This document shows positions 16,702 through 26,614 of a DNA stretch of 64,000 nt, in pieces. Position numbers and translations under genes: made by a program. The notes under the pieces were generated by a model that saw nothing but the letters and a program-made list of their open reading frames with translations, was not told the origin of the DNA and did not search any database. Each line of letters opens with the position of its first letter. Position 1 is the stretch's first letter. The stretch lies in the NCBI GenBank assembly GCA_951812825.1, contig OX638324.1, positions 2,045,141 to 2,109,140 of the forward strand. The letters run 5' to 3'. The stretch comes from an uncultured Dehalococcoidia bacterium (GTDB lineage: Bacteria > Chloroflexota > Dehalococcoidia > Lucifugimonadales > GCA-2712585).

Positions 16702-17229
16702 ATGAAGTTGCGTTACGACGTTTTTTCGACGCCCTTTGGATGGTACGCCGCGGTGGTTTCCGAGAAGGGGCTGATGTTTGGGTCGATGAGGCGGTCGCCC
16801 GATGAGGCTATTGAGGAGTTGTCGCCTCGGTTGAACGGGGCGTCGCAAGACCCGGCGGCGGTTGTGGAGGTTAGGGAAGGGCTGCTGGCCTTCTTCGATG
16901 GAGACACCAAGGCGCTGGATGGGATTGCGTTGGACCTGGAAGGAGCGCCTCCCTTCCATCGAGCGGCATGGGAGACGTGCCGACAGATTCCGTTGGGAGA
17001 GACGCGGAGCTACGCATGGCTTGCGTCGGCGGCGGGAAGGCCTGGGGCGTATCGAGCGGCCGGGCAGGCGATGGCCAGGAACCGGGTGCCTCTGGTAGTG
17101 CCGTGCCACAGGGTGATTGGGAGCAGCGGGGGGCTGCACGGCTACGGCGCGGGAGGGCTGGTGGTGAAGGAGCGGCTGCTCAGGGCGGAGGCGGGAATGG
17201 CGCAGCGGGATTCCGTGAGGAAAGCTTAA
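16702..17229 (+). CDS. ogt: Methylated-DNA--protein-cysteine methyltransferase
   Basis: The 175-residue protein has the O6-alkylguanine transferase active site PCHRV with the acceptor Cys at residue 135. Before it come IPLGETRSYAWLA and the RAAGQAMARN DNA-binding helix, and LHGYGAGGL follows. It repairs O6-methylguanine by a single irreversible methyl transfer. The ATG at 16702 follows AGAGGAG. A consensus TATAAT is just upstream. Its TAA overlaps the stop of the convergent DUF2007 gene. Confidence 0.95.
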   Translation: MKLRYDVFSTPFGWYAAVVSEKGLMFGSMRRSPDEAIEELSPRLNGASQDPAAVVEVREGLLAFFDGDTKALDGIALDLEGAPPFHRAAWETCRQIPLGETRSYAWLASAAGRPGAYRAAGQAMARNRVPLVVPCHRVIGSSGGLHGYGAGGLVVKERLLRAEAGMAQRDSVRKA

Positions 17230-17444
17230 GGGTCGGTTTCGCCAAGCTGGTTCTGGAGAATCTCCAGGGCATCTTCTTTCTGGTGTTCCTGCACCAGGAG
17301 CCGGACGGGGAAGGGCGAGGAGCCAAGGAAGGGGTTAACATCGCCGCCGCGAATGGCTATGGGGATGCCGGACTCGTTGAGGATTCCCTGCCAGATGTGG
17401 GCGGTCCACTCGTTAGGTGCGGTGGTGAGGACGACCCACTTCAT
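17226..17444 (-). CDS. DUF2007-type putative signal transducing protein
   Basis: This 72-residue protein starts MKWVVLTTAPNE and has the DUF2007 pattern: a short alpha/beta unit covering a helix with LNESGIPI, a glycine-rich turn, and VRLLVQEHQKEDALEIL. The family's role is unproven; it resembles one half of a ferredoxin-like domain. The ATG at 17444 follows CAGGAGT. It sits 30 nt after dnaE on the same strand and may be co-transcribed with it. Confidence 0.8.
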   Translation of the reverse strand: MKWVVLTTAPNEWTAHIWQGILNESGIPIAIRGGDVNPFLGSSPFPVRLLVQEHQKEDALEILQNQLGETDP

Positions 17445-17474
17445 AGGTTTAGACTCCTGTGGCACGGGCGAGGT

Positions 17475-20400
17475 TCAGGGGGCGTCGGGTTGGACGGAGA
17501 TTCTCTCGGGTCCCAGGAGGTCTTCCAGCCGTTGCTGAAGCTCCGGACAGAACTTCACCGCGAAGGGCATGTCTATGCGTATCTGCTTGCTGTTGGAGAG
17601 GATGTTGATAAGCACCCGGTCATCCCCCGGGAATTCCAACATCGCAGCTACGGTGTCATTGAGAAGGCTGGCGTCCTGTTCCTGGTTGGCGGACTCTTCC
17701 ATGGTGAGCTGCAAGGTGCGGTTTTGGACGGGCTCCGGCGTACCGTTTGCAGGTGGGCGCGAACCGTTGCTGGCAGCCGCTCTGGGAGCTCCGTTTGGCC
17801 GGCTGGGCTTGGATGAGCCGTTGGAAGCAGTAGCGGGCTTCGATGCTGCCGGGCGGCGGGGTCTGGCAGAGCCGTTAGTGGCGGGCAGGGGTTTCTTGTC
17901 TGGGTCGTATTCCCGGACGTTGCTACAGTAGATTGAGACTTCTTCGCCCCGAACGACGACTTTGCCTTCTACCTGAAGCATACTGCCTTCCTTCCAGAGG
18001 CTTTGGGTGCGTTCGAGGACTTCGGACCAGGCGATGACTTCAACGTCGCCGCCGAGGAGCTCAATGGAGGCGTTCAGGAAGGGACGATGGTCTCTGGTGA
18101 GCCGCTGCTGGGCCGAAGATAGCTGACCTAGGATAGTTATATTGCTGCCCTCCATGTCGGTATCCATCTGGTCGAGGGAGGAGATGAAGCCGGCGGGTAC
18201 GTTCGCCAATAATTTATTGAGAGGGTTGGAGGTGATGGCGACGCCCAGAAGCTCTTTTTCCCAGGCAACCTTTTCGAAAGTTTCCGTATCGGGACCACTG
18301 AGGTCGAATGAGATCAGGGATTCTTCTGATTTTGTGCTGGCGCCGCCAAAGAGGCTGGTCTGGCCGGACTGACGGATTCGGGCCTCCATCTGGGACTGGG
18401 ACAGGATGGCGGCGGCGGCGTTGAAGATGGGGCCGCGACGGCCCAGGCTGTCGAAGGCGCCGGCTTTTATCAGGCTTTCCAGGGAGCGACGGTTGAGGCC
18501 GCGCAGGTCCACCCTTCGCACAAGGTCGGCCAGGGATTTGAAGGGGCCTTTGCCGGTGCGCTCCTCCACGATGGGCCCGACGGCGGACTCGCCAAGGTTC
18601 TTGATGGCGGAGAGGCCGAAGCGGATTCCTTCCCGGTTGTCAGCGTCCCGGTCAAGGGTGAACTCGACATTGCTCTTGTTGACATCGGGCGGGAGGATGG
18701 AGATGCCCATGCGCAGGCACTCGTTGACCGCGCTGGCCATTCTATCGGGATTGTCTCGCCGGGAGTTGAGGACGGAGGCCATGTATTCGAGGCTGTAGTT
18801 TGCTTTGAAATAGGCGGTCCAGTAGGAGATCTGGGCGTAGCTGACGCTGTGGGCCTTGTTGAAGGCGTATCCGGCGAAGGGTTCTATGAGGTTGAAGATG
18901 GCCTGGGCCTGTTCATGGGTGTATCCCTGGCCCATGGCGCCCTTTATGAACTTCTCCTCCTCCTGTGCCATGAGTTCGGGGATCTTCTTGCCCATGGCCT
19001 TTCTGACGATGTCGGCCTCGCCGAGGGAGTAGCCGGCGAAGGTCTGGAGGAGGCGGAGCACCTGGTCCTGGAAGACGATTACACCGTAGGAATCTTTGAG
19101 GATTTCGTCGAGGCTTGGGTGGGGAGACTTGACGGGAGATCGGCCATGCTTGGCTTCGATGAAGGTAGGGATCTGCTCCATGGGACCGGGACGGTAGAGG
19201 GCAATCATGGCCGCTACGTCGCTCAGGGAGGAGGGCTTGAGTTCGCGGATGTTGCGCTGCATTCCGGCGCTTTCCAGCTGGAACACCTCATTGGTTTTGC
19301 CGGAGGAGAGGAGATGGAAGGTCTTGTCGTCGTCCCAGGGGATCTGCTCAAGTTCGAAGTCCAGGTTGCGGGTCTGCTTGAGCATCTTGAGAGTTCTGTC
19401 CAGGATGGTGAGGTTGGCGAGGCCGAGGAAGTCCATCTTGAGGAGTCCCAGCTTGGCTATGGGGTCCATGGCGAACTGGGTCATTGCGACTTCGGACTCA
19501 TCGCCGCTGCGTGCCGGACGCTGGAGGGGTATGTATTCGGTGAGGGGTTCTTCGGAGATGACAACGCCGGCGGCGTGGGTGCTGACGTGGTGGGCGATGC
19601 CCTCCAGCCCTACGGCCTTGTCCACCAGGTCGGTGATGGCCGGGTCCTGTTCGTACATCTCCCTGAGCTGGGGGGTGTTGTCTACGGCGGCACGGAGGCC
19701 GTCCACCTTGAAGGGGATGAGGCGGGCGATGCGGTCAGTGTCGGCGTAGCTCATGCCCAGAGCCCGGCCCACGTCTCGGATGGCGGCTTTGGGTCCGAAG
19801 GTGCCGAAGGTGATAATCTGGGCCACCTTGTCAGTGCCATATCGCTGGGTGACGTAGTTGATGATCTCTTCCCGCCGGTCGTCCTGGAAGTCCAAGTCTA
19901 TATCCGGCATCTCCTTGCGCTCTACGTTGAGGAAGCGTTCGAAGACCAGGTTGTGTTCGAGGGGGTCTACATCGGTGACGCCCAAGCAGTAGAGGGCGAG
20001 GCTGGCAGCTGCGCTGCCCCGGACGGCAAGAAGGATACGGCGCTCGCGGGCGAAGGACACGATTTCCCAGACCACCAGGAAGTAGTTGGCGAAACGGGTC
20101 TGGCGGATGACTTCGAGTTCGTACTCCAGTCGATGTACAAGTTCGGGCGTGCGGGTGGGATAGAGGCGGTCCAGGCCTTCCCAACAGAGCTTGGTGAGGA
20201 ATTCGTCTGCGTCTCCGCCGCCGGGAACGGGGTACTTGGGAAGGTGAAGATTGTCGAACTCCAGGGTGACGTGGCAGGACTCGGCGATTCGCTGGGTGTT
20301 GGAGACGGCTTCGGGGAAATCCGTAAAGAGGGCGGCCATTTCCTGAGGGCTTTTCAGATAGAAGGAATCGTCGTCCATCTTGAGGCGCGAGTCGTCGTGG

Positions 20401-21080
20401 ACGGTGGTGTTGGTGTGAATGCAGATGCGCAGGTCCTGGAGGACGGAATCTTCTCTGTGGGTGTAGTGGCTGTCGTTGGTGGCGACGAGGGGTATGTTGA
20501 ATTCGCGATTCATTGCGACGAGGGCCTGGTTGATGTCGTCCAGGCCTGGGACGCCCTTGTGCTGCTGGACTTCCAGATAGAAGCGGTCCTGGAAGACTTC
20601 CCGGTACCAGTGAGCGCGGGCGGCGGCGTCTTCCAGCCGTCCTTCAGTGATGAGGCGGGGGATCTGTGCGCTGGGGCAGCCGGAGAGGGCGATGATGCCC
20701 TGGCTGTGCTGCTGGAGGAGTTCGTCGTCCACGCGAGGGCGGTAGTAGAACCCCTCCAAGTGGGCCTTGCTGACCAGTTGGAGGAGGTTCTTGTAGCCGG
20801 TGTTGTCCCGGGCCAGCAGGGTGAGGTGGTGGGGGCTCTTTTCGGATTGGTCCTTGATGTTGCGGCTGTTCTTGGCCTCGTAGATTTCGCAGCCGATTAT
20901 GGGCTTTATGCCCGCATCCAGGGCGGCTGAGTAGAAGTCAACGACGCCGTAGAGTGAGCCGTGGTCGGTGATTGCCAGGGAGTCCATGCCCAGCTTGGAG
21001 GTTTGCTCCACCAGTTGAGGAATGCGGCTGATGCCGTCAAGAAGGCTGTATTCGGTATGGACGTGGAGATGTGTGAACAT
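17475..21080 (-). CDS. dnaE: DNA polymerase III alpha subunit
   Basis: The 1201-residue protein starts with the PHP domain signature MFTHLHVHTEYSLLDG. The polymerase core contains the PDIDLDFQDDRR catalytic aspartates near residue 400, then GPKAAIRDVGRALG, the YRPGPM region and the helix-hairpin-helix and OB (ITILGQLS) domains. The C-terminal linker is unusually rich in Ala, Pro, Asn and Ser. It is the replicative polymerase. I use the ATG at 21080 because it begins the PHP domain; another ATG at 21104 directly follows a TATAAT, which might be a promoter. The long frame beyond is not family-like. Confidence 0.96.
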   Translation of the reverse strand: MFTHLHVHTEYSLLDGISRIPQLVEQTSKLGMDSLAITDHGSLYGVVDFYSAALDAGIKPIIGCEIYEAKNSRNIKDQSEKSPHHLTLLARDNTGYKNLLQLVSKAHLEGFYYRPRVDDELLQQHSQGIIALSGCPSAQIPRLITEGRLEDAAARAHWYREVFQDRFYLEVQQHKGVPGLDDINQALVAMNREFNIPLVATNDSHYTHREDSVLQDLRICIHTNTTVHDDSRLKMDDDSFYLKSPQEMAALFTDFPEAVSNTQRIAESCHVTLEFDNLHLPKYPVPGGGDADEFLTKLCWEGLDRLYPTRTPELVHRLEYELEVIRQTRFANYFLVVWEIVSFARERRILLAVRGSAAASLALYCLGVTDVDPLEHNLVFERFLNVERKEMPDIDLDFQDDRREEIINYVTQRYGTDKVAQIITFGTFGPKAAIRDVGRALGMSYADTDRIARLIPFKVDGLRAAVDNTPQLREMYEQDPAITDLVDKAVGLEGIAHHVSTHAAGVVISEEPLTEYIPLQRPARSGDESEVAMTQFAMDPIAKLGLLKMDFLGLANLTILDRTLKMLKQTRNLDFELEQIPWDDDKTFHLLSSGKTNEVFQLESAGMQRNIRELKPSSLSDVAAMIALYRPGPMEQIPTFIEAKHGRSPVKSPHPSLDEILKDSYGVIVFQDQVLRLLQTFAGYSLGEADIVRKAMGKKIPELMAQEEEKFIKGAMGQGYTHEQAQAIFNLIEPFAGYAFNKAHSVSYAQISYWTAYFKANYSLEYMASVLNSRRDNPDRMASAVNECLRMGISILPPDVNKSNVEFTLDRDADNREGIRFGLSAIKNLGESAVGPIVEERTGKGPFKSLADLVRRVDLRGLNRRSLESLIKAGAFDSLGRRGPIFNAAAAILSQSQMEARIRQSGQTSLFGGASTKSEESLISFDLSGPDTETFEKVAWEKELLGVAITSNPLNKLLANVPAGFISSLDQMDTDMEGSNITILGQLSSAQQRLTRDHRPFLNASIELLGGDVEVIAWSEVLERTQSLWKEGSMLQVEGKVVVRGEEVSIYCSNVREYDPDKKPLPATNGSARPRRPAASKPATASNGSSKPSRPNGAPRAAASNGSRPPANGTPEPVQNRTLQLTMEESANQEQDASLLNDTVAAMLEFPGDDRVLINILSNSKQIRIDMPFAVKFCPELQQRLEDLLGPERISVQPDAP

Positions 21081-21252
21081 AGCTGGTGGGAGGGAGACAA
21101 ACATATTATATCGACGGGGATGGGTCAAGGCTGAAGCGGGACTAAATTTACAAGATGGTATAAGGGGACAGGAGGTTGGGCACAAGGGATTGTAGCCATG
21201 GGGATGGTGGTTTACACTGGACTTATATTCTTGTGCAGGTTGGACACGTTCT

Positions 21253-22203
21253 ATGACCGTTATGGTGACGGGAGCAACGGGTTTTCTAGGCCGGCGGGTG
21301 GTACAAGCCCTGCTGGACAGGGGCAAGGACGTCCGCTGTCTGGTTCGTTCTCCCGGCGCCGAGGTGATGTTCGACCAGGACAGGGTGGACGTTCACTACG
21401 GGAGTGTGACGAACCCAGCGTCGCTGAGGGCGGCCTTCTACGACCTTGAGGAAGTGGTCCACCTGGTGGCGGTGATACAAGAGCGGGGAGGCGCGACTTT
21501 CTACCGCATCAACGTGGAGGGAACCCGGAACGTATTGAAGGCGTCGGAGGACGGGGGTGTTCGCCGATTTGTGCATATGAGCGCTATCGGGGCGCAGGAG
21601 AATCCAGCTATGCGGTACTTATACAGCAAATGGGTGGCGGAGCAGTTGGTATTCAGCAGCGGAATCCCTTACACGATATTGCGGCCTTCACTGCTGTTTG
21701 GGGAGGGAGACGAGTTCATGAACGCCTTGGCCGGGCTGATCCGGACCATGCCGATAGTTCCGGTGATAGGCAACGGCAAGAACGAGTTTCAGCCGATTTC
21801 AGTTGATGACGTGGCGCGCTGTGTGGCTAACGCCGTCGACAATCCGCGATTGAGAAACAGGCGAGTGGAGATTGGCGGACCTCAACGGCTGACTTACGAC
21901 CAGGTTGTGGACGAAGTTGCGTTTACCATGAGCACCAAACGTTGGAAGCTGCATATTCCGGTAGCGTTGATGAGATTTCCGGTTTGGCTCACGGAGAAAC
22001 TGTTTTCGAAACCGCCAGTTACTAAGGACCAGCTGGCCATGTTGCAGGTGCCGAACTATTCAGAAAAGGATACGGTGCAGGGGGAGTTCAGGTTCAGTCC
22101 CAGGCCAGTCAGGGGCAATATCACCTACGTGCGCCGAGTCACCTGGGGAGATGGGGTGAAGATGCTGCTTGGGCGGATGCCTGAGCATATCAGGGACCAT
22201 TAG
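21253..22203 (+). CDS. NAD(P)-dependent epimerase / NDUFA9-like atypical short-chain dehydrogenase
   Basis: The 316-residue protein has the Rossmann loop TGATGFLGRR near residues 6-15, a family-typical FYRINVEGTRNVL stretch, and a YSK triad position in RYLYSKWVAEQL. The C-terminal half with FQPISVDDVARCV resembles NDUFA9 and complex-I-associated or NAD(P)H-binding sugar epimerases. It probably acts on a nucleotide-linked or quinone-type substrate, but this cannot be fixed here. It is divergent from dnaE. Confidence 0.88.
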   Translation: MTVMVTGATGFLGRRVVQALLDRGKDVRCLVRSPGAEVMFDQDRVDVHYGSVTNPASLRAAFYDLEEVVHLVAVIQERGGATFYRINVEGTRNVLKASEDGGVRRFVHMSAIGAQENPAMRYLYSKWVAEQLVFSSGIPYTILRPSLLFGEGDEFMNALAGLIRTMPIVPVIGNGKNEFQPISVDDVARCVANAVDNPRLRNRRVEIGGPQRLTYDQVVDEVAFTMSTKRWKLHIPVALMRFPVWLTEKLFSKPPVTKDQLAMLQVPNYSEKDTVQGEFRFSPRPVRGNITYVRRVTWGDGVKMLLGRMPEHIRDH

Positions 22204-22313
22204 CCGGCCGGCGTTGACAGCTTCGAAGGTGCGTTCATAGACTAGCTGGGGTTGGTGGGCGGCAAAGCCTTAGGCGATATCGATATAAAGTAAGCAACGG
22301 AGGGAAGAGAGAC

Positions 22314-23525
22314 ATGGCCTGGAACGGCTGGAAAGTGATAGACATGGACTCCCACATAATGGAGCGTCCGCATGAGATGTACAATGGGTACGTCGATCCC
22401 TCCTACGAGGAGGACTTCGACCGGCTGAAGCGGGCCATTGAGGAGAATATCAGTCAGGGGGGAAAGGGGGCCCTGGCGGCCAGCCGTCATGCCATTCTTG
22501 CGCCGGTGGTCTCGGACAATGCGCTGGGGCAGTCGGACTCCTTCGGCCTTGCGCCGCGGGAGTTCATTCTCCAGCCGGGGTCCGGCGGACGGCCCAACTT
22601 CGGAAGGCCGGACAGGGGTGAGCTGCCGTCTATCCGTCCAGAGGTGAATTGGGACGTAAAGGCGCGTTTGGAGGACATGGACGCCGCCCATGTGGACATG
22701 GGGGTGTTGTATCCAACTCACGTGTCCAGCTACTGCGCCCTGAACGACCTGGGGTTTGAGAATGCGTTGTATGAGGCGTATCACCGATGGGTGAGAGATT
22801 TCTGCTCGCAGGCTCCGGAGAGGCTGAAGTGGACGCTGGTAGCGAACCTGAGGGACGCCCGAACGGCTGCGTCCGACATCCGGTGGTGGGCGAAGGAGGA
22901 CGATAACCTGGTGGGGATCTATTTCTCTCCGCAGGGGCCGGACAACCTGCTGCTGGACAGCAGCAGCCTGTATCCGATCTATGAGGCTGCGGAGGAGACG
23001 GACCTGCCTATTCTGGTCCACGGCGGGACGGCAAGGCCTCCCTTTGGCCCGGGGACCTTCGACCTTCGGGGAGCCTGGTTCCTGCAACATGGATTGGGCA
23101 ATCCGTGGGCGGGAATGGCAGCAATGGGCGCCATTATTGGTGGGGGTATTTTGGAGAAGTTTCCCACACTAAGGGCGGGCATTGTGGAGACGGCGGCCGG
23201 TTGGCTTCCGGCCATCCTGGACCGGTTTGACAGCCATTTTGTGCTTTCGCCTCACCACGTGCCCTTCCTGAAACGGTCCCCGACGGAGATGGTGAAGAGC
23301 GGACGATATTTCCACGGGATCGATACTTGGGAGACGACGTTGGAGTCGGTGGTGGACGTGGTGGGGGAGGACGTGCTGTTGTTCGCGACGGATTGGCCCC
23401 ACGGAGACACGGCGTGGCCGACGGGTGTGGACCAGGTGGTGGAGTGGCCGGGGCTTTCGGACAGAGCCAAGCGGAAGATTCTGGGGGAGAACGCCATGCG
23501 GCTTTGCCCCCGGTTGAAGGATTAA
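22314..23525 (+). CDS. Amidohydrolase-2 family metal-dependent hydrolase
   Basis: The 403-residue TIM-barrel protein begins KVIDMDSHIMERP, where DSH replaces the usual HxH-type metal site. It contains YPTHVSSY, the barrel histidine in LVHGG and FATDWPHGD near the C-terminus, which carries the catalytic aspartate. The family includes decarboxylases and hydrolases of aromatic and acyl compounds, so the reaction is uncertain. GGAGGGAAGAGAG precedes the ATG. It stands alone before folC. Confidence 0.9.
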   Translation: MAWNGWKVIDMDSHIMERPHEMYNGYVDPSYEEDFDRLKRAIEENISQGGKGALAASRHAILAPVVSDNALGQSDSFGLAPREFILQPGSGGRPNFGRPDRGELPSIRPEVNWDVKARLEDMDAAHVDMGVLYPTHVSSYCALNDLGFENALYEAYHRWVRDFCSQAPERLKWTLVANLRDARTAASDIRWWAKEDDNLVGIYFSPQGPDNLLLDSSSLYPIYEAAEETDLPILVHGGTARPPFGPGTFDLRGAWFLQHGLGNPWAGMAAMGAIIGGGILEKFPTLRAGIVETAAGWLPAILDRFDSHFVLSPHHVPFLKRSPTEMVKSGRYFHGIDTWETTLESVVDVVGEDVLLFATDWPHGDTAWPTGVDQVVEWPGLSDRAKRKILGENAMRLCPRLKD

Positions 23526-23560
23526 GTTCGGCGTTAGCCCTTAGAAATGCAATGGTGGAG

Positions 23561-23588
23561 TATAATTGACGCGCCCCCTTATGGGCGC
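23561..23588 (+). promoter_or_regulatory. Putative folC promoter with leader hairpin
   Basis: TATAAT at 23561-23566 is followed by a GCGCCC/GGGCGC hairpin (23571-23576 with 23583-23588, 6-nt loop) just before the start codon region. The hairpin could affect translation initiation. No clear -35 is seen. Confidence 0.4.
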
Positions 23589-23593
23589 GGCAG

Positions 23594-24981
23594 GTGACGT
23601 TGGAATACAGGGATTCCCTTGGGTTGCTGCTGGGACTGGTGGACTTCGAGCGGTTTCGCGGGCCGCGAGGACCACGCGTCAAGTTCGACCTGAGCCGGAT
23701 GGAAGCACTGCTTAAGCGGCTGGGCGATCCGCATCTCGTAGTTCCCTCGGTGCACGTGGCGGGGACAAAAGGCAAGGGCAGCACCACTGTCATGGTCTCC
23801 TCGGTGCTGACGCGGCAGGGGTACAGAACGGGAACGTTTACTTCACCCCACCTGCACACCTTCCGGGAGCGCATCAGCGTGGATGGGGAGCCGGTTTCGG
23901 AGAGGGAGTTTGCTTCGCTGGTGGAGCGGGTACGGCCCTTAGTTTGCGAAGTAAGCGAGGACGGGCGTTATGGGGAGGTCACGCTTTTCGAAACATTGAC
24001 GGCGATGGCGTTTATTCACTTCAGGGAGATTTGTGCGGACTTCCAGGTTTTGGAGGTGGGATTGGGGGGACGGCTGGATTCCACCAATCTGGTGGCGCCC
24101 GAGGCGTGCGCGATAACGTCTATCAGCCTGGACCACACCGCCATCCTGGGCGATTCAGTGGACATGATCGCGCGGGAGAAGGCAGGGATCGTGAAGACCG
24201 GGGTGCCGGTGGTTTCGGCGCCACAGTCGCCGCCGGCGATGGAGGAGATTCGACAGGTGTGCATTGAGAAGGACGCGCCCCTTTTGGAGGTGGGCCGAGA
24301 TATCGCCTTAACAGCAGGGGAAGAAGACCTTTCAGGGCAGTCATTTACCATTAGCGGAAGACTGAGAGAATATGGGTTTACAATGCCTCTTCTCGGACCT
24401 CACCAGCTAGAAAATGCCGCTGTCTCAGTGGGAGTGCTGGAGTGTCTGATGGAGCGGGGGTGGGAGGTTGGCGTTGACGCATTCCTTCGGGGATTTGAGA
24501 ATGTGAAGTGGCCCTGCCGTCTGGAGGTCTTGGAACGGGACCCGCCCTTGCTGTGCGACGGGGCACACAACCCGGATTCCATGGAGCGACTGGCAGGATT
24601 TTTAGAGAAGTTCTTTGAAGGCAGGCGACCGGTGGTTGTCTTTGGAGCGTCCAGAGACAAGAACTTGGGACGGATGATGGACGCGCTGGCGCCACTGATG
24701 CCGGTGGTGGTAGTGACCCAGTCGAGACATCCTCGCGCCGCGTCGCTCGCAGAGCTAGTTAAGGGCTTCGCCATGCGCGGGCTTGAGGTACACCAGTCGA
24801 TGGACACATGGCGGGCGGTGCAGAAGGCCAGAAGTCTTGTGTCGAAGAACGGGTATATGGTAGCCACGGGATCGTTGTTCCTTGCCGCAGAGGTCAGGGA
24901 AGTAGCGCTGGGCATTGAACCGGAGCTTTACGGAGAGTTTGACATGGCGTCATCAGTTCTTGAGACGAGGGGCAGCGGTAT

Positions 24982-24985
<4 letters not shown>
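23594..24985 (+). CDS. folC: Folylpolyglutamate synthase / dihydrofolate synthase
   Basis: The 463-residue protein has the Mur-ligase-type P-loop [11 protein letters not shown] near residues 55-65, the [12 protein letters not shown] folate loop, the [15 protein letters not shown] motif, and the C-terminal domain with DGAHNPDSM. FolC adds glutamate to dihydropteroate or folates. The start is uncertain: GTG at 23594 or TTG at 23600, the second having AGGTGA 4 nt upstream. Its TGA overlaps the fabF ATG in an ATGA. folB lies elsewhere in the window at 40974. Confidence 0.94.
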
Positions 24986-26223
<1,238 letters not shown>

Positions 26224-26226
26224 GGG

Positions 26227-26481
26227 TTACGAAGATGCTGCCGGGGAAAACCGTGCTGTCAGCATCGGATCCAGAATACGTTCCAGGGCCATGGTGTGGC
26301 TGCACGTGCTATAGACGGAAAAGAATTCGCATGAGCAGGACCACTTGCCTTCGCTGAAAGAAACATGGTGGTCGCTATGATTGCCGCGGAATGTGGCTTT
26401 GATGGAGCTGATGTCAACCCGCTCCTTCTGCTCAGCGTACTGCCGTGCCTTTTCCATTTTCCTGATAACGCTTGACTGCAT
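26227..26481 (-). CDS. Small SWIM zinc-finger protein
   Basis: This 84-residue protein contains a SWIM-type zinc motif: CSCEFFSVYSTCSH, i.e. CxC, nine residues, then CxH. SWIM domains bind DNA or protein and usually sit inside larger ATPases or transposases, so a stand-alone domain is less common. GGAGGT lies 5 nt before the ATG. It is convergent with fabF and divergent from alaS. No partner is apparent. Confidence 0.8.
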   Translation of the reverse strand: MQSSVIRKMEKARQYAEQKERVDISSIKATFRGNHSDHHVSFSEGKWSCSCEFFSVYSTCSHTMALERILDPMLTARFSPAASS

Positions 26482-26614
26482 CCTACCTCCTGAACCGCTA
26501 TTTGGTTAATTCTATTTCATGGCGGGTTTGGGGTCAATTGAGAGTGTGGCCTCTTGTCCTGCTATTGGCAGCGGACTACACTGGATATAGAGTTTTGAAA
26601 ACGCGGGATTTGGA

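Noticed and set aside
18849-20930. 693-codon open frame opposite dnaE
   Set aside because: It is an antisense shadow; dnaE motifs on the other strand are continuous through it.
17475-21326. DnaE extended to 1283 residues
   Set aside because: The PHP domain begins at MFTHLHVH (21080). The extension crosses the promoter region and reads as non-family sequence.
26482-26614. T-box leader before alaS
   Set aside because: The gap is short and contains no T-box sequence or terminator hairpin.
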